The translations under genes and the position numbers were made by a program. Shown here piece by piece: positions 10,854 to 19,790 of a DNA stretch of 64,000 bases. This DNA comes from Leishmania donovani. Its lineage: Eukaryota > Euglenozoa > Kinetoplastea > Trypanosomatida > Trypanosomatidae. Numbering within the stretch: the first letter of the stretch is position 1; each line of letters opens with the position of its first letter. Below the pieces are notes generated by a model. That model saw only the letters and a program-made list of their open reading frames with translations. It was not told the origin of the DNA and made no database searches. The stretch spans positions 1,511,722 through 1,575,721 of the forward strand of contig NC_018263.1 in assembly GCF_000227135.1 (NCBI RefSeq), written 5' to 3'.

Positions 10854-10919
10854 TGCAACGTATGCGGCATCCCCTACGTCCGACTGGCTTGGCTGATGAG
10901 GCGCAGATGCCGGGAGCAT
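10854..10919 (+). pseudogene. Second degenerate zinc-finger-like relic
   Basis: In the frame 10683-11291 the translation reads CNVCGIPYVRLAWLMRRRC then REH. It has a CX2C knuckle and a following aromatic/leucine pattern like a C2H2 finger, but the first expected histidine is arginine. No ATG precedes it in this frame, and the preceding ~50 residues are Arg-rich. About 520 bases separate it from the fragment at 10335, in a different frame. Together they suggest a frameshifted, decayed coding element. Confidence 0.35.
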
Positions 10920-12581
10920 GACGCGAACGCGCCGGGCTGCACCATTGAGTCCTCCACACTCCAATGTGGCGCGTCTGCAAACCGCATTAGGAGATGCCGC
11001 GGCTTGAAGCGGCTCAGAGAGAAGTACGGCAAACAGGCCGAGCGCAAAGTCTCGGAGGGCCATGACCGGAAGGTGGCCAACTTCCTCCTCGAGCTCATCC
11101 GGCATGCGTCGGGGCGACCGCTCCCCCTCCCTCCCCCGCTTCCCCTATTACACGCACGGCAGACGCCACCGCCTCCGCCTTCGAGCAGCACCCTGGACGC
11201 GGCCCACGTTGGATCAAGATGTGCAGCTCACCCGAGTGTCTCTCGGATGCTGATCGCGCCGCACGTATGCGCGAAGGAAAGGACGAGGTAGGGCAAGAAG
11301 AGCCCGCTGGGCGCACTGGCCCGATTGGACGGCAGCATCGTTCGTCCAAGACACCTAGGAGCTAGCGGGAATGCGACAGAGGCGGGTGAACTGCGTTTGC
11401 ATGGGTCTACGAATTTATTTGTTCGCGGTGGCGTGGGCACGTAAAAGGAAACAAAAAGGGAAACAAATGATTTTTTTTTCTCGCTTTCTTCCCCCTCGCG
11501 GTGGCCCTGGCGCCTGCATGCGTGTGTTTCTACATGTATATATGTGTTTATAATATCTTGTCCCACTGCACTTGTGCCAGCTGGCGTGTATGTGTGTGTG
11601 TGACAGCGGATGCCGCTGTGTTTTCGTTGTCTTATGGTTTTTTTTCTTTTTCGGCCCCACTCCCCCTCTCCTCCTCCTCTCCCTTGTCTGCATCCTTCCC
11701 TGTTTTCGCTTTTTTTGTTGTTGTTGCTGTTGAGGTTTAGCTTTTTTGTCGTCGTTGATATTTTTATCCGTATTGACTTTTGAGTGCGTACTCATGTGGC
11801 GTTACCTTCCCAAACCCTCTCATTTCCCTTTTGCCGTGCTCGCACAAGGGAGAGCAGCTGAGGGGAGATGGGGAGCGATGAATGGTAAACGACAAAAAAA
11901 CGACGAAGAGGCGGTAAGGTTCGAGAAGTCACAGCAGGCTGATCGAATCGGTGGCTCCGTACCGTTCACGAAAAAAAAAGGACGAGAAACAATATTTTGA
12001 ACCCGCTCCCCTTTCCCCCGGAGGAGCATGCAGGCATACACATATACAGGCCCTCACAAGCCGTCTGTCTATGTATCTCTGCCGCTCGCTCATGTGCAAC
12101 ATTCTCGTCCCGAAGTCGACTTGTGCCCGCTTCTTGGGACCTATCTTCTGTGTCGCATTGCAAAGACGCATCGATCCGCCTCTTCTCTCCGGTGCTTGTG
12201 CTGCGGTGTGGAGTCTCTGCGAACTTGCACGAGTGAAAAGAAAGGTCCACAAACCACCATCCAAGTCATCTGTGTGCGGTCCAACCTCCGGGCCTCTTCT
12301 TCCGACCTCGCCCGAGAGTTTCTCTCTTCCAGGCAAGCCCGCATTCGCTCAGGTTGGAGGGTTGTCTCTACATCCAGGTGAAGATGCTCTTTGCCGCTTG
12401 TTGTCGTCTCTCCCGTGCTTCGCCCTTTCTCGCGCTCGTATCGTCGCCTTTTTTTTGTCCTCGTTTCCCATTGCCGCTCCCAAGAGGGCCTCTTTCTTTC
12501 GCTTTTCCTTCTCTTGCCTGCCCACCTCTCTCGAATCCGAGGAGTGAATCTAACCTTAGTGCTCTGGTAAACCTGCGCACC

Positions 12582-13994
12582 ATGCCTGCAACCACGGCAC
12601 GCGCTAAGAGACCTTCAGCGGGGACTAAGAAGCCGTCCACAGCTGATAGCGCTTTTCCAAAGATACGCGGCCGCCATGCGGCCGCCGCAACGGCGCCTCT
12701 CTCTTTTGCACCACGTGCGAGCAACGCCGCACAGGCGTCTCTTACGCGAGCGTCGGTACCTCTCATTCTCGTGCCGGGCTCGGGTGCCGATACCGTTAGC
12801 GCTGCGGCATCGCAGCTGCGGAACGCGTCAGGCTCGGTTGCCAGTAGCGGCGGCGCGGCGAGCGCAAAGAAGACCTCCGTTGCTGCTCCACGGCCTCCCT
12901 TGTCGAAGCCTGCCCGCGGCGGCGGCCACGGTGGCCGCGGAGGAGGCAAGGGCGGCGCCGCCGGTGGTAGCTCGAAGCGTGGTGGCGCATCGCGCGGCAC
13001 TTCTGTCACCTCGCGAGGAACACGGTCTACGTCCAAGACACGTCGCTCCACGACGTCGCGTGGCCGAGGTCGAGGTCGCGGCAAGCGCCGCGGAAACAGT
13101 GGGCGGCAGCGGCATCAGCTACAGGTTATCGCCGCCAGCATGGAAGCTCTGAAGGAGCAGGAGCAGGCGCTGCGACACAGCGTAGAGGTGGAGGAGGAAC
13201 TCGAGCTTGAAAGCTATCGCCCCATCTACAATGTGCTGCTGATGGAGATGGTGCGGGGCCAGGTGGAGCAGGTGAACCGCCGCCAGCGAAGGCTGAACGA
13301 AATGCTAGAGGCTTTCAAGGAGGAGGGCCTGCTTGGCGGCGGCGGCATCGGGCTGCACGACGAGCGACAGATCGACGCCCTCGTGAAGCGGCTACGCGCG
13401 CGGCTGCATACCGACGAAGCCTCGGAGCTGGAGACACTCAAAACAAACAACAGCAACCTCAAGCATAGCCTCGATGAAATCAAACTGGCCATGGAGAAGA
13501 AGAATAGCGAGATGGAGGTGCTGCGCGCCAACTACGCACGCAAGTTGGCTAGGACGGATGTAGAGAACGACGCGGTGCGGGCGAAGGTGGAGGCCGCTCT
13601 GCACGCCTCTACCCTCGATGTAGAGCGCATGAAGCGGGAACTGAGCCACCGCATCGACATCGCGTGCGCCTCCATCCGCACGCCGCGCTACAACACCTCG
13701 ATGGGGGCGCTGCGAGATCTGGTGCAGCAGGCGCAGGAGGAGGTGCAGCGGCACCACGATGAGCTGACAAGGCTGGTGGTGTCCATTGGCGCAAAGGATA
13801 CCTTCCTCAAGCACGAGTCTGAGACGATGCACTCGAATCTGCCTTCAGCGTACCGAACCGAACTGCGAAAGATGGAAAAGGACCAGCTGCTGAACCTGCT
13901 AGACGTGCTTAGCTTTCAAGAGGGTGTGGTTGATACTATCGGCAAGGCAATCTACATCATTACAGAGGCGCAGCACAAGACGGCTGTTGTGTAG
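12582..13994 (+). CDS. RG-rich, coiled-coil protein, 470 aa, function unknown
   Basis: I chose ATG 12582 (MPATTARAKRPS) because a strong pyrimidine tract and AG (12540-12541) lie just upstream. The in-frame sequence before it, back to 12354, has the composition of an untranslated leader. Residues 1-105 are basic and Ala/Ser-rich. Residues 105-185 form a Gly/Arg-rich low-complexity region with RGG and RGRGRGRG repeats, typical of RNA-binding or arginine-methylated tails. Residues 190-460 are a long Glu/Lys/Arg/Leu heptad region predicted to be coiled coil, with a short Gly break (GGGGIG). There is no membrane segment. The combination suggests a structural or RNP-associated protein. A cytoskeletal/axonemal role is possible, but nothing in the sequence proves it. 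Confidence 0.8.
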   Translation: MPATTARAKRPSAGTKKPSTADSAFPKIRGRHAAAATAPLSFAPRASNAAQASLTRASVPLILVPGSGADTVSAAASQLRNASGSVASSGGAASAKKTSVAAPRPPLSKPARGGGHGGRGGGKGGAAGGSSKRGGASRGTSVTSRGTRSTSKTRRSTTSRGRGRGRGKRRGNSGRQRHQLQVIAASMEALKEQEQALRHSVEVEEELELESYRPIYNVLLMEMVRGQVEQVNRRQRRLNEMLEAFKEEGLLGGGGIGLHDERQIDALVKRLRARLHTDEASELETLKTNNSNLKHSLDEIKLAMEKKNSEMEVLRANYARKLARTDVENDAVRAKVEAALHASTLDVERMKRELSHRIDIACASIRTPRYNTSMGALRDLVQQAQEEVQRHHDELTRLVVSIGAKDTFLKHESETMHSNLPSAYRTELRKMEKDQLLNLLDVLSFQEGVVDTIGKAIYIITEAQHKTAVV

Positions 13995-15499
13995 GAACAT
14001 CTAGTGTGACTGTGCCGTTCAAGCGCGAGCACCTGCGCCGTCTCCCCGAGTCTGTGTGTGGGTGCAGTGGTGATGGCGGTTCCTTTGGTGTCCTCCACGC
14101 ACTCTGTGAAGCGCTTCGTCGGTACTCCTTCACATCTGGGGAGCTTCCTGCCGCCTTCAGGATGCCTGCAAGAGCGAGAGACCTGTGTACGCGTGTTAGT
14201 GCGTGTTGGCCGGGAGAGCAGAAGGGAGCACCACCATCATTCATGGTGACCGTGTGATATGCCCTCTTTTGTGGGTGTTTCCATTCCGTCTCTGTGTCTG
14301 CATTCTTTTTGTCCGATGAGATGTCTTGTGAGTTGCCACTTAACAAGCATCTAGGCGGCCGCAATGTGCTTTTTGGAATCACCTTTTTTTTTCGCATGTT
14401 GCTCTCGGCTTCGGTTTGTATGTATGTGTGGAGTGCGGATCTTTCCCACGTATTCTGCGTGCAGCGCCACTGCTAGACGCACGGGCACGCGTGAAGACAT
14501 AGGCACGAGGCACCGTAGAGAGGCGCAGCCTGGGGGAGGGGGATCTTGCCCAACCCCTTCTCTCCCTCCCTCCACCGGCCCCCGTGCTCTTTTTTTTTCC
14601 TTTTCTCTTTGAACGCCTTTTCCGTTTCTTCGGGCTGCTTTTCTTTTTCTCATGCCATGTACACTAGCGCAGTGCCGATGTGCGCTGAGACGGCTTTTCC
14701 TTCTTACGCTCTTGTTACCAAGCTTGTGTTCGTGCAGGGAAGAGCGTGCCTACCGAAGTTTTTCGCTCAGCCTCAGAGCGTGCACGAGAGACAGCCACGC
14801 ACACACACTGGTGTCCTTCGCTGTGCCTGAGTGCCCACTGCATCATGTACGCCACACACAGAAAAAGCAAAGAATGACGCTATGCCATCAGCGAAAATCA
14901 CGATCGTGACGGTGCAAGAGGGGCCAGCTGCTTTGAAAAGTGCCAGTGAGCGGCGCGCAGAAGAAAAAAAAGGAGCCCTTCTGTTGCCGTCGCTGCCTCC
15001 TGCGTCTGTTGTCAGAGGCACTCGCGCTGGTGAAACGTCCGCCGTGGTGCACAACACAGGATGAATAACGCCATTCCCATTTACTGTCTTGTCTGCCGTG
15101 ACGCATGTCATGCCGAGAAGGTGCATTCTTCCGTCTGATGTCCTCTCTCTCTCATCTCCGCCTTCCTCCCCCTTCCCCGCCGCCTTATTGTCGTCACGGG
15201 GTAAGGGCCCCCTGCCGCTTCTCTGCCGCAGCCTCTGTATTCTTGAGACAGTGAGAGCAGCTGAATTTTTGAGCCCCCCCCTCCTCCTCCTCTCTTCTTG
15301 CCGCACGCAGGCGAAACGCGCACACTCAGACGCATTCCCGACTTCGGCTCATGTGTGCGCGTGCGTTTTATGCACTGCCCTGTCATCAAGTGCCACAGCT
15401 CACGCGATACGACGCTCCGGGCGTCAGGGCCAAACTCTCCACGAAAAATAGCTAGGAACGTGGTGGTACGCCGGAAGCAAGGAAACGCAAAGAACTTCA
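13995..15499. other. Intergenic spacer
   Basis: No gene is supported. The spacer holds T-rich tracts near 14380 and 14590, an A-rich run near 14965, and CT-rich tracts at 15130-15300. The final tract (15270-15300) followed by AG near 15310 is a plausible processing site for the next gene. Confidence 0.6.
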
Positions 15500-18400
15500 A
15501 TGCCCCGAAATCACTGCCGCGTTCCCTTGGAGCAGCAGTCCAGCGTGTCTGCAGCATCGCAGACGACTCCGGCGCCAGCTAGCGACGCTCACGAGAACAC
15601 GCGGGAAGTGGCGCCGATGCCGTCTATCAGGGCACTTGCAGCGAGAGCGAAGCATCGCGGGCGCGGACGTCCGCGAATCTACCCTAGAAAGACGTCCTCC
15701 GTGCACTCTCTCCACCCTCACTTTGCGCCGGCCGAGCCAGGGAGTGGCGATCACGATGATGCCCTGACAGCGGCCGCGTTGCCTCCCGCTGTATCCAACC
15801 AAACTTCCATTACAGCGGCGAGCCAGCACGAAGTCACACAGAGTGCCGATACTTTCGGATCAGGGGCGGTGGCTTCGGCCGAGCTACCCTTGCCGCTGCC
15901 GCTATCGCCTCAGGGCGTCCCATTCTCGTCTAGTCGCATTACCAGCGCTTCGTCCCTCGCTACGGCGATCCCAGCCGACGCCGCGCAGGGGGGCGAGGAA
16001 ACGGCGACCTTCTCCTCTCGCCCACCTTTACACTCGTCCACGCGGAGCAAAGCTGCTGTGCCGACAGGCGTTGCGGCAGACGAGGCCGACCGTGCGACGC
16101 TCGGCGCCCAGCCGCTCTTGCCCTCCATGGCAGCCTGTATGGCGGCGTGCTTCGGGTGGCGGCTCAAGAGGTGCAGCGTCAGCGAGGAGGCTCAGATAAC
16201 GTTTGTCCTGCAACATCGGGCGATACCGGTGGTGCGCGTGACGATCGAGAGCGCTGGAGGTGCATTCGCGCAGGCATGTGGCGCTTCGAATGAGACCGAC
16301 GCTGGTGCGGTTCGTGTCAACGGCACTCCTATGAGCCTCCCGCAGTGTGCAGCGTATCTACAGGAGCTGACGCACGCGCTTTTCACTCTGTCGGACACGA
16401 CGCGGTCTGCACCGCTGAAAGATCGCGCGCCGGCCGCAGAGGAAGGGGATAGTAAAGGGGAAGAGGATGGAAATTCGGTATCGTCGCCCACCGTGCAGGC
16501 ACCGCCTCTTTTGTCGCCGAGCGAGCAGGCGAAGGCCACCGAGAGGCGGGCCAGGAAGCGGGCGCGCAGTCGCTCACCCTTGCGGTACACAGACTCGACC
16601 GCTTCAGTGTCTCGCACAACTGAACTTCTTTCCTGCGCCACCGTGCCGAGCCTCACAGAGGGGCCTGCAGGTGCTGGAGGGGACGGCGAGGAGGCGAGCA
16701 AGAAGGTGTCACAGCCACATCCTCCACCCTTGAACTCTTCCGACGTTACCCTGTCCCCGGCACCGCCAACACGACCGCCTCCTGTTTCTCTGGCCGCTGC
16801 CGACGTCAAGGTCGAAGCTGAGTCGTCACTGCTTGCGACGACTCCACCGAGAACAAGCGAGCAGGAGAACGACGTAGACACGCAGCCCTTGAGTGCACTG
16901 TCGACACTGGTTGCGACGATGGAAGCTGGTGAGTCGTCGACGCCGCTTCCACGGGCTCCTCCTGCCCCGCGCACCAACACTGGCAAGCCCAGCGTGGCGT
17001 CAAGGCGGGCTGTGTCCTTGGCGGACAAGGGTGCCGCGACAAGAGAGTCGCCAACGTCTTCCACTGTCTTCGCTTCCCCAACCATGCGACAGCGGCGCAC
17101 TCTCGCTCCCGCCGCGGCCGCGGTCGCTGCGGGGCCGGCATCAGCCATCACAGGCGAGCATCACGCCCCGCTGGCTTCTCTGACACCACCCCACGCAGGG
17201 CTCCGAACAGCAACCTTTACGATGCCGCTTGCCTTCCATCACACATCTGCATCCCCCCTCGCTGCGGGCGCTGCACCGGAGGAGTTCGATGTGACCAGCT
17301 GCAATACCGGCAGTAACGGTGGCCACCAAAGCGTCTGGTGCGACTCGGCTGGTTGGTCCACGGACTCATCGCAACTCTGGTTGGCCCACACACACGCCGC
17401 CAGTCGTGCGTTCCAGTGCATGCCTGTCCCCCGCTGTCGTGTGCCAGCGACCACGAAGGTCACCCAGCCACTCGGCGGCGAAGGTGCCGAAGGACATGGA
17501 ACCAGCACAGCCACACCTGCGTCCTGGACGGTGCCGCTGATGGATTCGGCAGCCGCAGCAGCTCTCGTGCGGATGACGCTGCTCTGGCGATGGCGCGAGC
17601 GCTCGTCGATGTGGACGGCGATGGAGGACTCGCTGCGTATGGCTGTCGGTTCAGGCCATCTTCGCGGCGACGCCCTCGAGGCCGGCGTGCAGGCGCTGCA
17701 AGCAAGCGAGGAGGAGCAACGCCGATACGAGGGAGTGGGCGCCGACGCCGGTGAGGGCGGCAGCGACCTAGGACCCTCGTGCGGCAGGACCGCACTGGAT
17801 GTGGGCCAGGTAGGCCATGGAGCGGAGCGGCAGCAGACTCGGTCTTTTCCAGCCTGTCCGCCGCGGGCTCTGCTGCCGGTGTCGGGCAGGGCCGTCGTCG
17901 AGGCACAGCACCGTATCACAGACTCCGAGAAGGAGAGAGGCGGGGAAGAGGGTGCACATGGGCCACGCTACGTCGCATGCGCTGGTGGCATTCCCTCTGC
18001 TGACCGTATTGTGATTGACCACACCTATTCCACTCGCGGCTCGTACGTGATGGCATCACCCGTGACGACAGAAGGGACAACAGCAACGCCGTGCCGCCTC
18101 TTGGCTCTGCAACGGAATCCGCAGGAGGACCTGCACTACCATGTGTACAAGCGCTTCATGCCCGCCGACATGCGCTTGGCAATGGAAGCTGAAGAGACGC
18201 TGACGGTAGGGGCAGGCGACATGGCGCCACTGCACGGGGCCAGCGCTGAGTTGTCGCCCGCCTACAAGCTGCGTCGAGAACAGAGCGGCGGCGAAGGCGA
18301 CGACAACGAGGATGACGAGGAGAGGGATGACGGAGCTGACGACGCCGACGAGAAGAAAGCATGCGACTCGTTCCATGCCTCTCAGGCAGCACCGAGGGCT

Positions 18401-18529
18401 CCGGCAGCGACAACCATGATAGACGCAAGTGGGGGCGACCCATTCACTGACATGGACTACGTTCTTCGGCACCGCCCATCGATTCGGCGCATTCCAATGC
18501 CGGATGTGGAGTCTCGATACGGGCCGTGA
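15500..18529 (+). CDS. Large hypothetical protein with an AT-hook motif, 1009 aa
   Basis: Family not recognised. The protein starts MPRNHCRVPLEQQ. A canonical AT-hook core, RGRP at residues 55-58 inside RGRGRPRIYPR, predicts minor-groove DNA binding. A basic Arg/Ser stretch near residues 345-362 (RRARKRARSRSPLR) resembles a nuclear localisation signal. A short region around residues 210-300 (FGWRLKRCSVSEEAQ through LPQCAAYLQELTHALFTL) looks folded. Another conserved-looking block lies at about 670-745, with helix-like WRWRERSSMW. An acidic run follows near 930-955, and the C terminus ends RRIPMPDVESRYGP. The remainder is disordered Ser/Pro/Ala. I infer a nuclear DNA-associated role from the AT-hook and NLS-like run only. 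Confidence 0.8.
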   Translation: MPRNHCRVPLEQQSSVSAASQTTPAPASDAHENTREVAPMPSIRALAARAKHRGRGRPRIYPRKTSSVHSLHPHFAPAEPGSGDHDDALTAAALPPAVSNQTSITAASQHEVTQSADTFGSGAVASAELPLPLPLSPQGVPFSSSRITSASSLATAIPADAAQGGEETATFSSRPPLHSSTRSKAAVPTGVAADEADRATLGAQPLLPSMAACMAACFGWRLKRCSVSEEAQITFVLQHRAIPVVRVTIESAGGAFAQACGASNETDAGAVRVNGTPMSLPQCAAYLQELTHALFTLSDTTRSAPLKDRAPAAEEGDSKGEEDGNSVSSPTVQAPPLLSPSEQAKATERRARKRARSRSPLRYTDSTASVSRTTELLSCATVPSLTEGPAGAGGDGEEASKKVSQPHPPPLNSSDVTLSPAPPTRPPPVSLAAADVKVEAESSLLATTPPRTSEQENDVDTQPLSALSTLVATMEAGESSTPLPRAPPAPRTNTGKPSVASRRAVSLADKGAATRESPTSSTVFASPTMRQRRTLAPAAAAVAAGPASAITGEHHAPLASLTPPHAGLRTATFTMPLAFHHTSASPLAAGAAPEEFDVTSCNTGSNGGHQSVWCDSAGWSTDSSQLWLAHTHAASRAFQCMPVPRCRVPATTKVTQPLGGEGAEGHGTSTATPASWTVPLMDSAAAAALVRMTLLWRWRERSSMWTAMEDSLRMAVGSGHLRGDALEAGVQALQASEEEQRRYEGVGADAGEGGSDLGPSCGRTALDVGQVGHGAERQQTRSFPACPPRALLPVSGRAVVEAQHRITDSEKERGGEEGAHGPRYVACAGGIPSADRIVIDHTYSTRGSYVMASPVTTEGTTATPCRLLALQRNPQEDLHYHVYKRFMPADMRLAMEAEETLTVGAGDMAPLHGASAELSPAYKLRREQSGGEGDDNEDDEERDDGADDADEKKACDSFHASQAAPRAPAATTMIDASGGDPFTDMDYVLRHRPSIRRIPMPDVESRYGP

Positions 18530-19790
18530 GGATAAAGGCGTGGCAAGTGAGACGAAGGGAGACGCGTTCACAGACAGCCTTTTTTTTCGGCTAGACACGG
18601 CGCGCACTCAGCTGCCGTGTGATGCTCTCCAGGCCGCCATCGTCCGTGCCGTATTACTGCGCGTCCACAAATGCAGAGAGTAACCAAGGTTTTTTTTTTA
18701 TTCAGCGTGCCCATTTCTCTGCCAGAGAGCAAGACGTCAACTCCGCTCAAGTACCCCGGCATGTGGCAGGCCCCTCTGCGTGGTGCGATGCAGGCGTAGA
18801 CACACGTGCTGCAGCAATGTGCCGGCTCAGCCACCTGAGCGCGACCCCTGCCCCAAACTCTACACACCCGCCCGCTTCGCCAGCCGCCGCCGGGTCCCGC
18901 CCTCTCGGGGGGACACACTCAGGCTCCCCACCAGCAGGCAGCGAGAGGCCGGGTGGGATACGCTCACGTCACGCGGACCCTCTGCCTCAGCATACGGATG
19001 GCACAGTCCTGCCCACTGTCGCGGGCCGCTCCGACGCCACCTCATCCACGGCCTGACCGCCCACATCCGCAGCGGTGCATCGCTCTGTCCACCCCTACGC
19101 CGTAGGTGCGTGACCCTGCCACCACAAGAAGTGGTTTGGCATTGGCAGGGGTATATGGCAGGGATAGGGGGGCTGCTTGGCTTCCTCGCACGCCGTGTGG
19201 GGGGCTCTTGAACCCCGAGATACCACACTGAGGTGTAACCCCGTCATTACGAACCAAGAAGAAGCTCAGAATCGAAAAAAAATGCTGAATCAGTAGACGC
19301 ATGATAGGTGGCGGCGACATTGCATCGGCGCCACACACGCAAAGTATAAAGCCCAACGAATGCAGAAGACAGAAGATGGTCGTCGCTGCTTTTGACCAGC
19401 TTTCGGGTTCACTGTTCGCACTAGCCCCCATCACGGATGCCTCTCATCTCGCTGCTTCCGCTCCTGCCATTTGCCCTTTTATTATCCTTGCTGCGCGCAT
19501 CTGCTCACCCTCACTCGGCCTCCACACACACACACACTCACACTTGCACACCCTCCTCGACTGGGGTCGCGCCACCTCGGCAGTTTTTTGTGCTTCTTTT
19601 CCGACTTCACGTCCTGCGCCTCCATCATCATCGCAACACAGCACGTGAAGAGAAGAGCGCTTGCGCGTTCCCACGCTCTTCTGCCTGCGTTCCTTGTCTT
19701 CTTGCGCCCGCCTCTGCCTCCCCTCAGCGAGGCAGGTCGCGCATCCAAAGAGCGTCTTCGCTGCTTGCCTAGTTTTGCCTTGGTGCGCGC
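18530..19790. other. Spacer carrying a SIDER-like repeat
   Basis: Apart from the ~540 bp dispersed repeat at 18701-19240, the spacer has CT-rich stretches at 19435-19640 and 19670-19780 that probably serve trans-splicing of the gene at 19791. No coding capacity is supported. Confidence 0.6.
18701..19240 (-). mobile_element. SIDER/RIME-like short interspersed retroposon, copy 1
   Basis: This ~540 bp block recurs, in opposite orientation, at 36834-37373 and partially at 36112-36193, 36293-36596 and 37695-37951. It has the size of Leishmania SIDER2 elements, lies in a 3'UTR/spacer, and contains a segment (GGCTCAGCCACCTGAGCG, near 18825) that resembles part of the 5' signature shared by L1Tc/ingi-clade elements. 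A T-run at 18691-18699 abuts one end, equal to a poly-A tail if the element reads on the - strand. The strand given rests only on that tail. No transposase or reverse transcriptase is encoded. The family name is inference from size, location and this partial resemblance. Confidence 0.65.

Larger units (their letters stand above)
9511..12581. other. 3 kb spacer with T-rich tracts and zinc-finger-like relics
   Basis: This is the longest gene-free interval between two genes in the window. It contains T-rich and CT-rich runs (about 9960-10140, 11630-11770, 12410-12530) and two Cys/His motif fragments described separately (10335-10400, 10854-10919). A 202-codon frame at 10683-11291 has no ATG before its Cys motif and ends in Pro/Arg low complexity, so I do not call a gene. 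The last T/C-rich run with AG at 12540-12541 is the likely splice acceptor of the gene at 12582. Confidence 0.55.

Noticed and set aside
10683..11291. 202-codon frame as a real zinc-finger gene
   Set aside because: No ATG ahead of the Cys motif, one finger ligand is missing, and the C-terminal third is Pro/Arg low complexity; kept as a relic instead.
12582..13994. Assignment of the coiled-coil protein to trypanin/DRC4 (GAS8 family)
   Set aside because: Coiled-coil composition alone suggested it, but no diagnostic GAS8 block could be aligned by eye, and the RG-rich N terminus is unlike it.
16192..17151. 319-codon antisense frame opposite the AT-hook gene
   Set aside because: Shadow frame of low-complexity Ser/Ala coding; the + strand frame is three times longer and starts with ATG.
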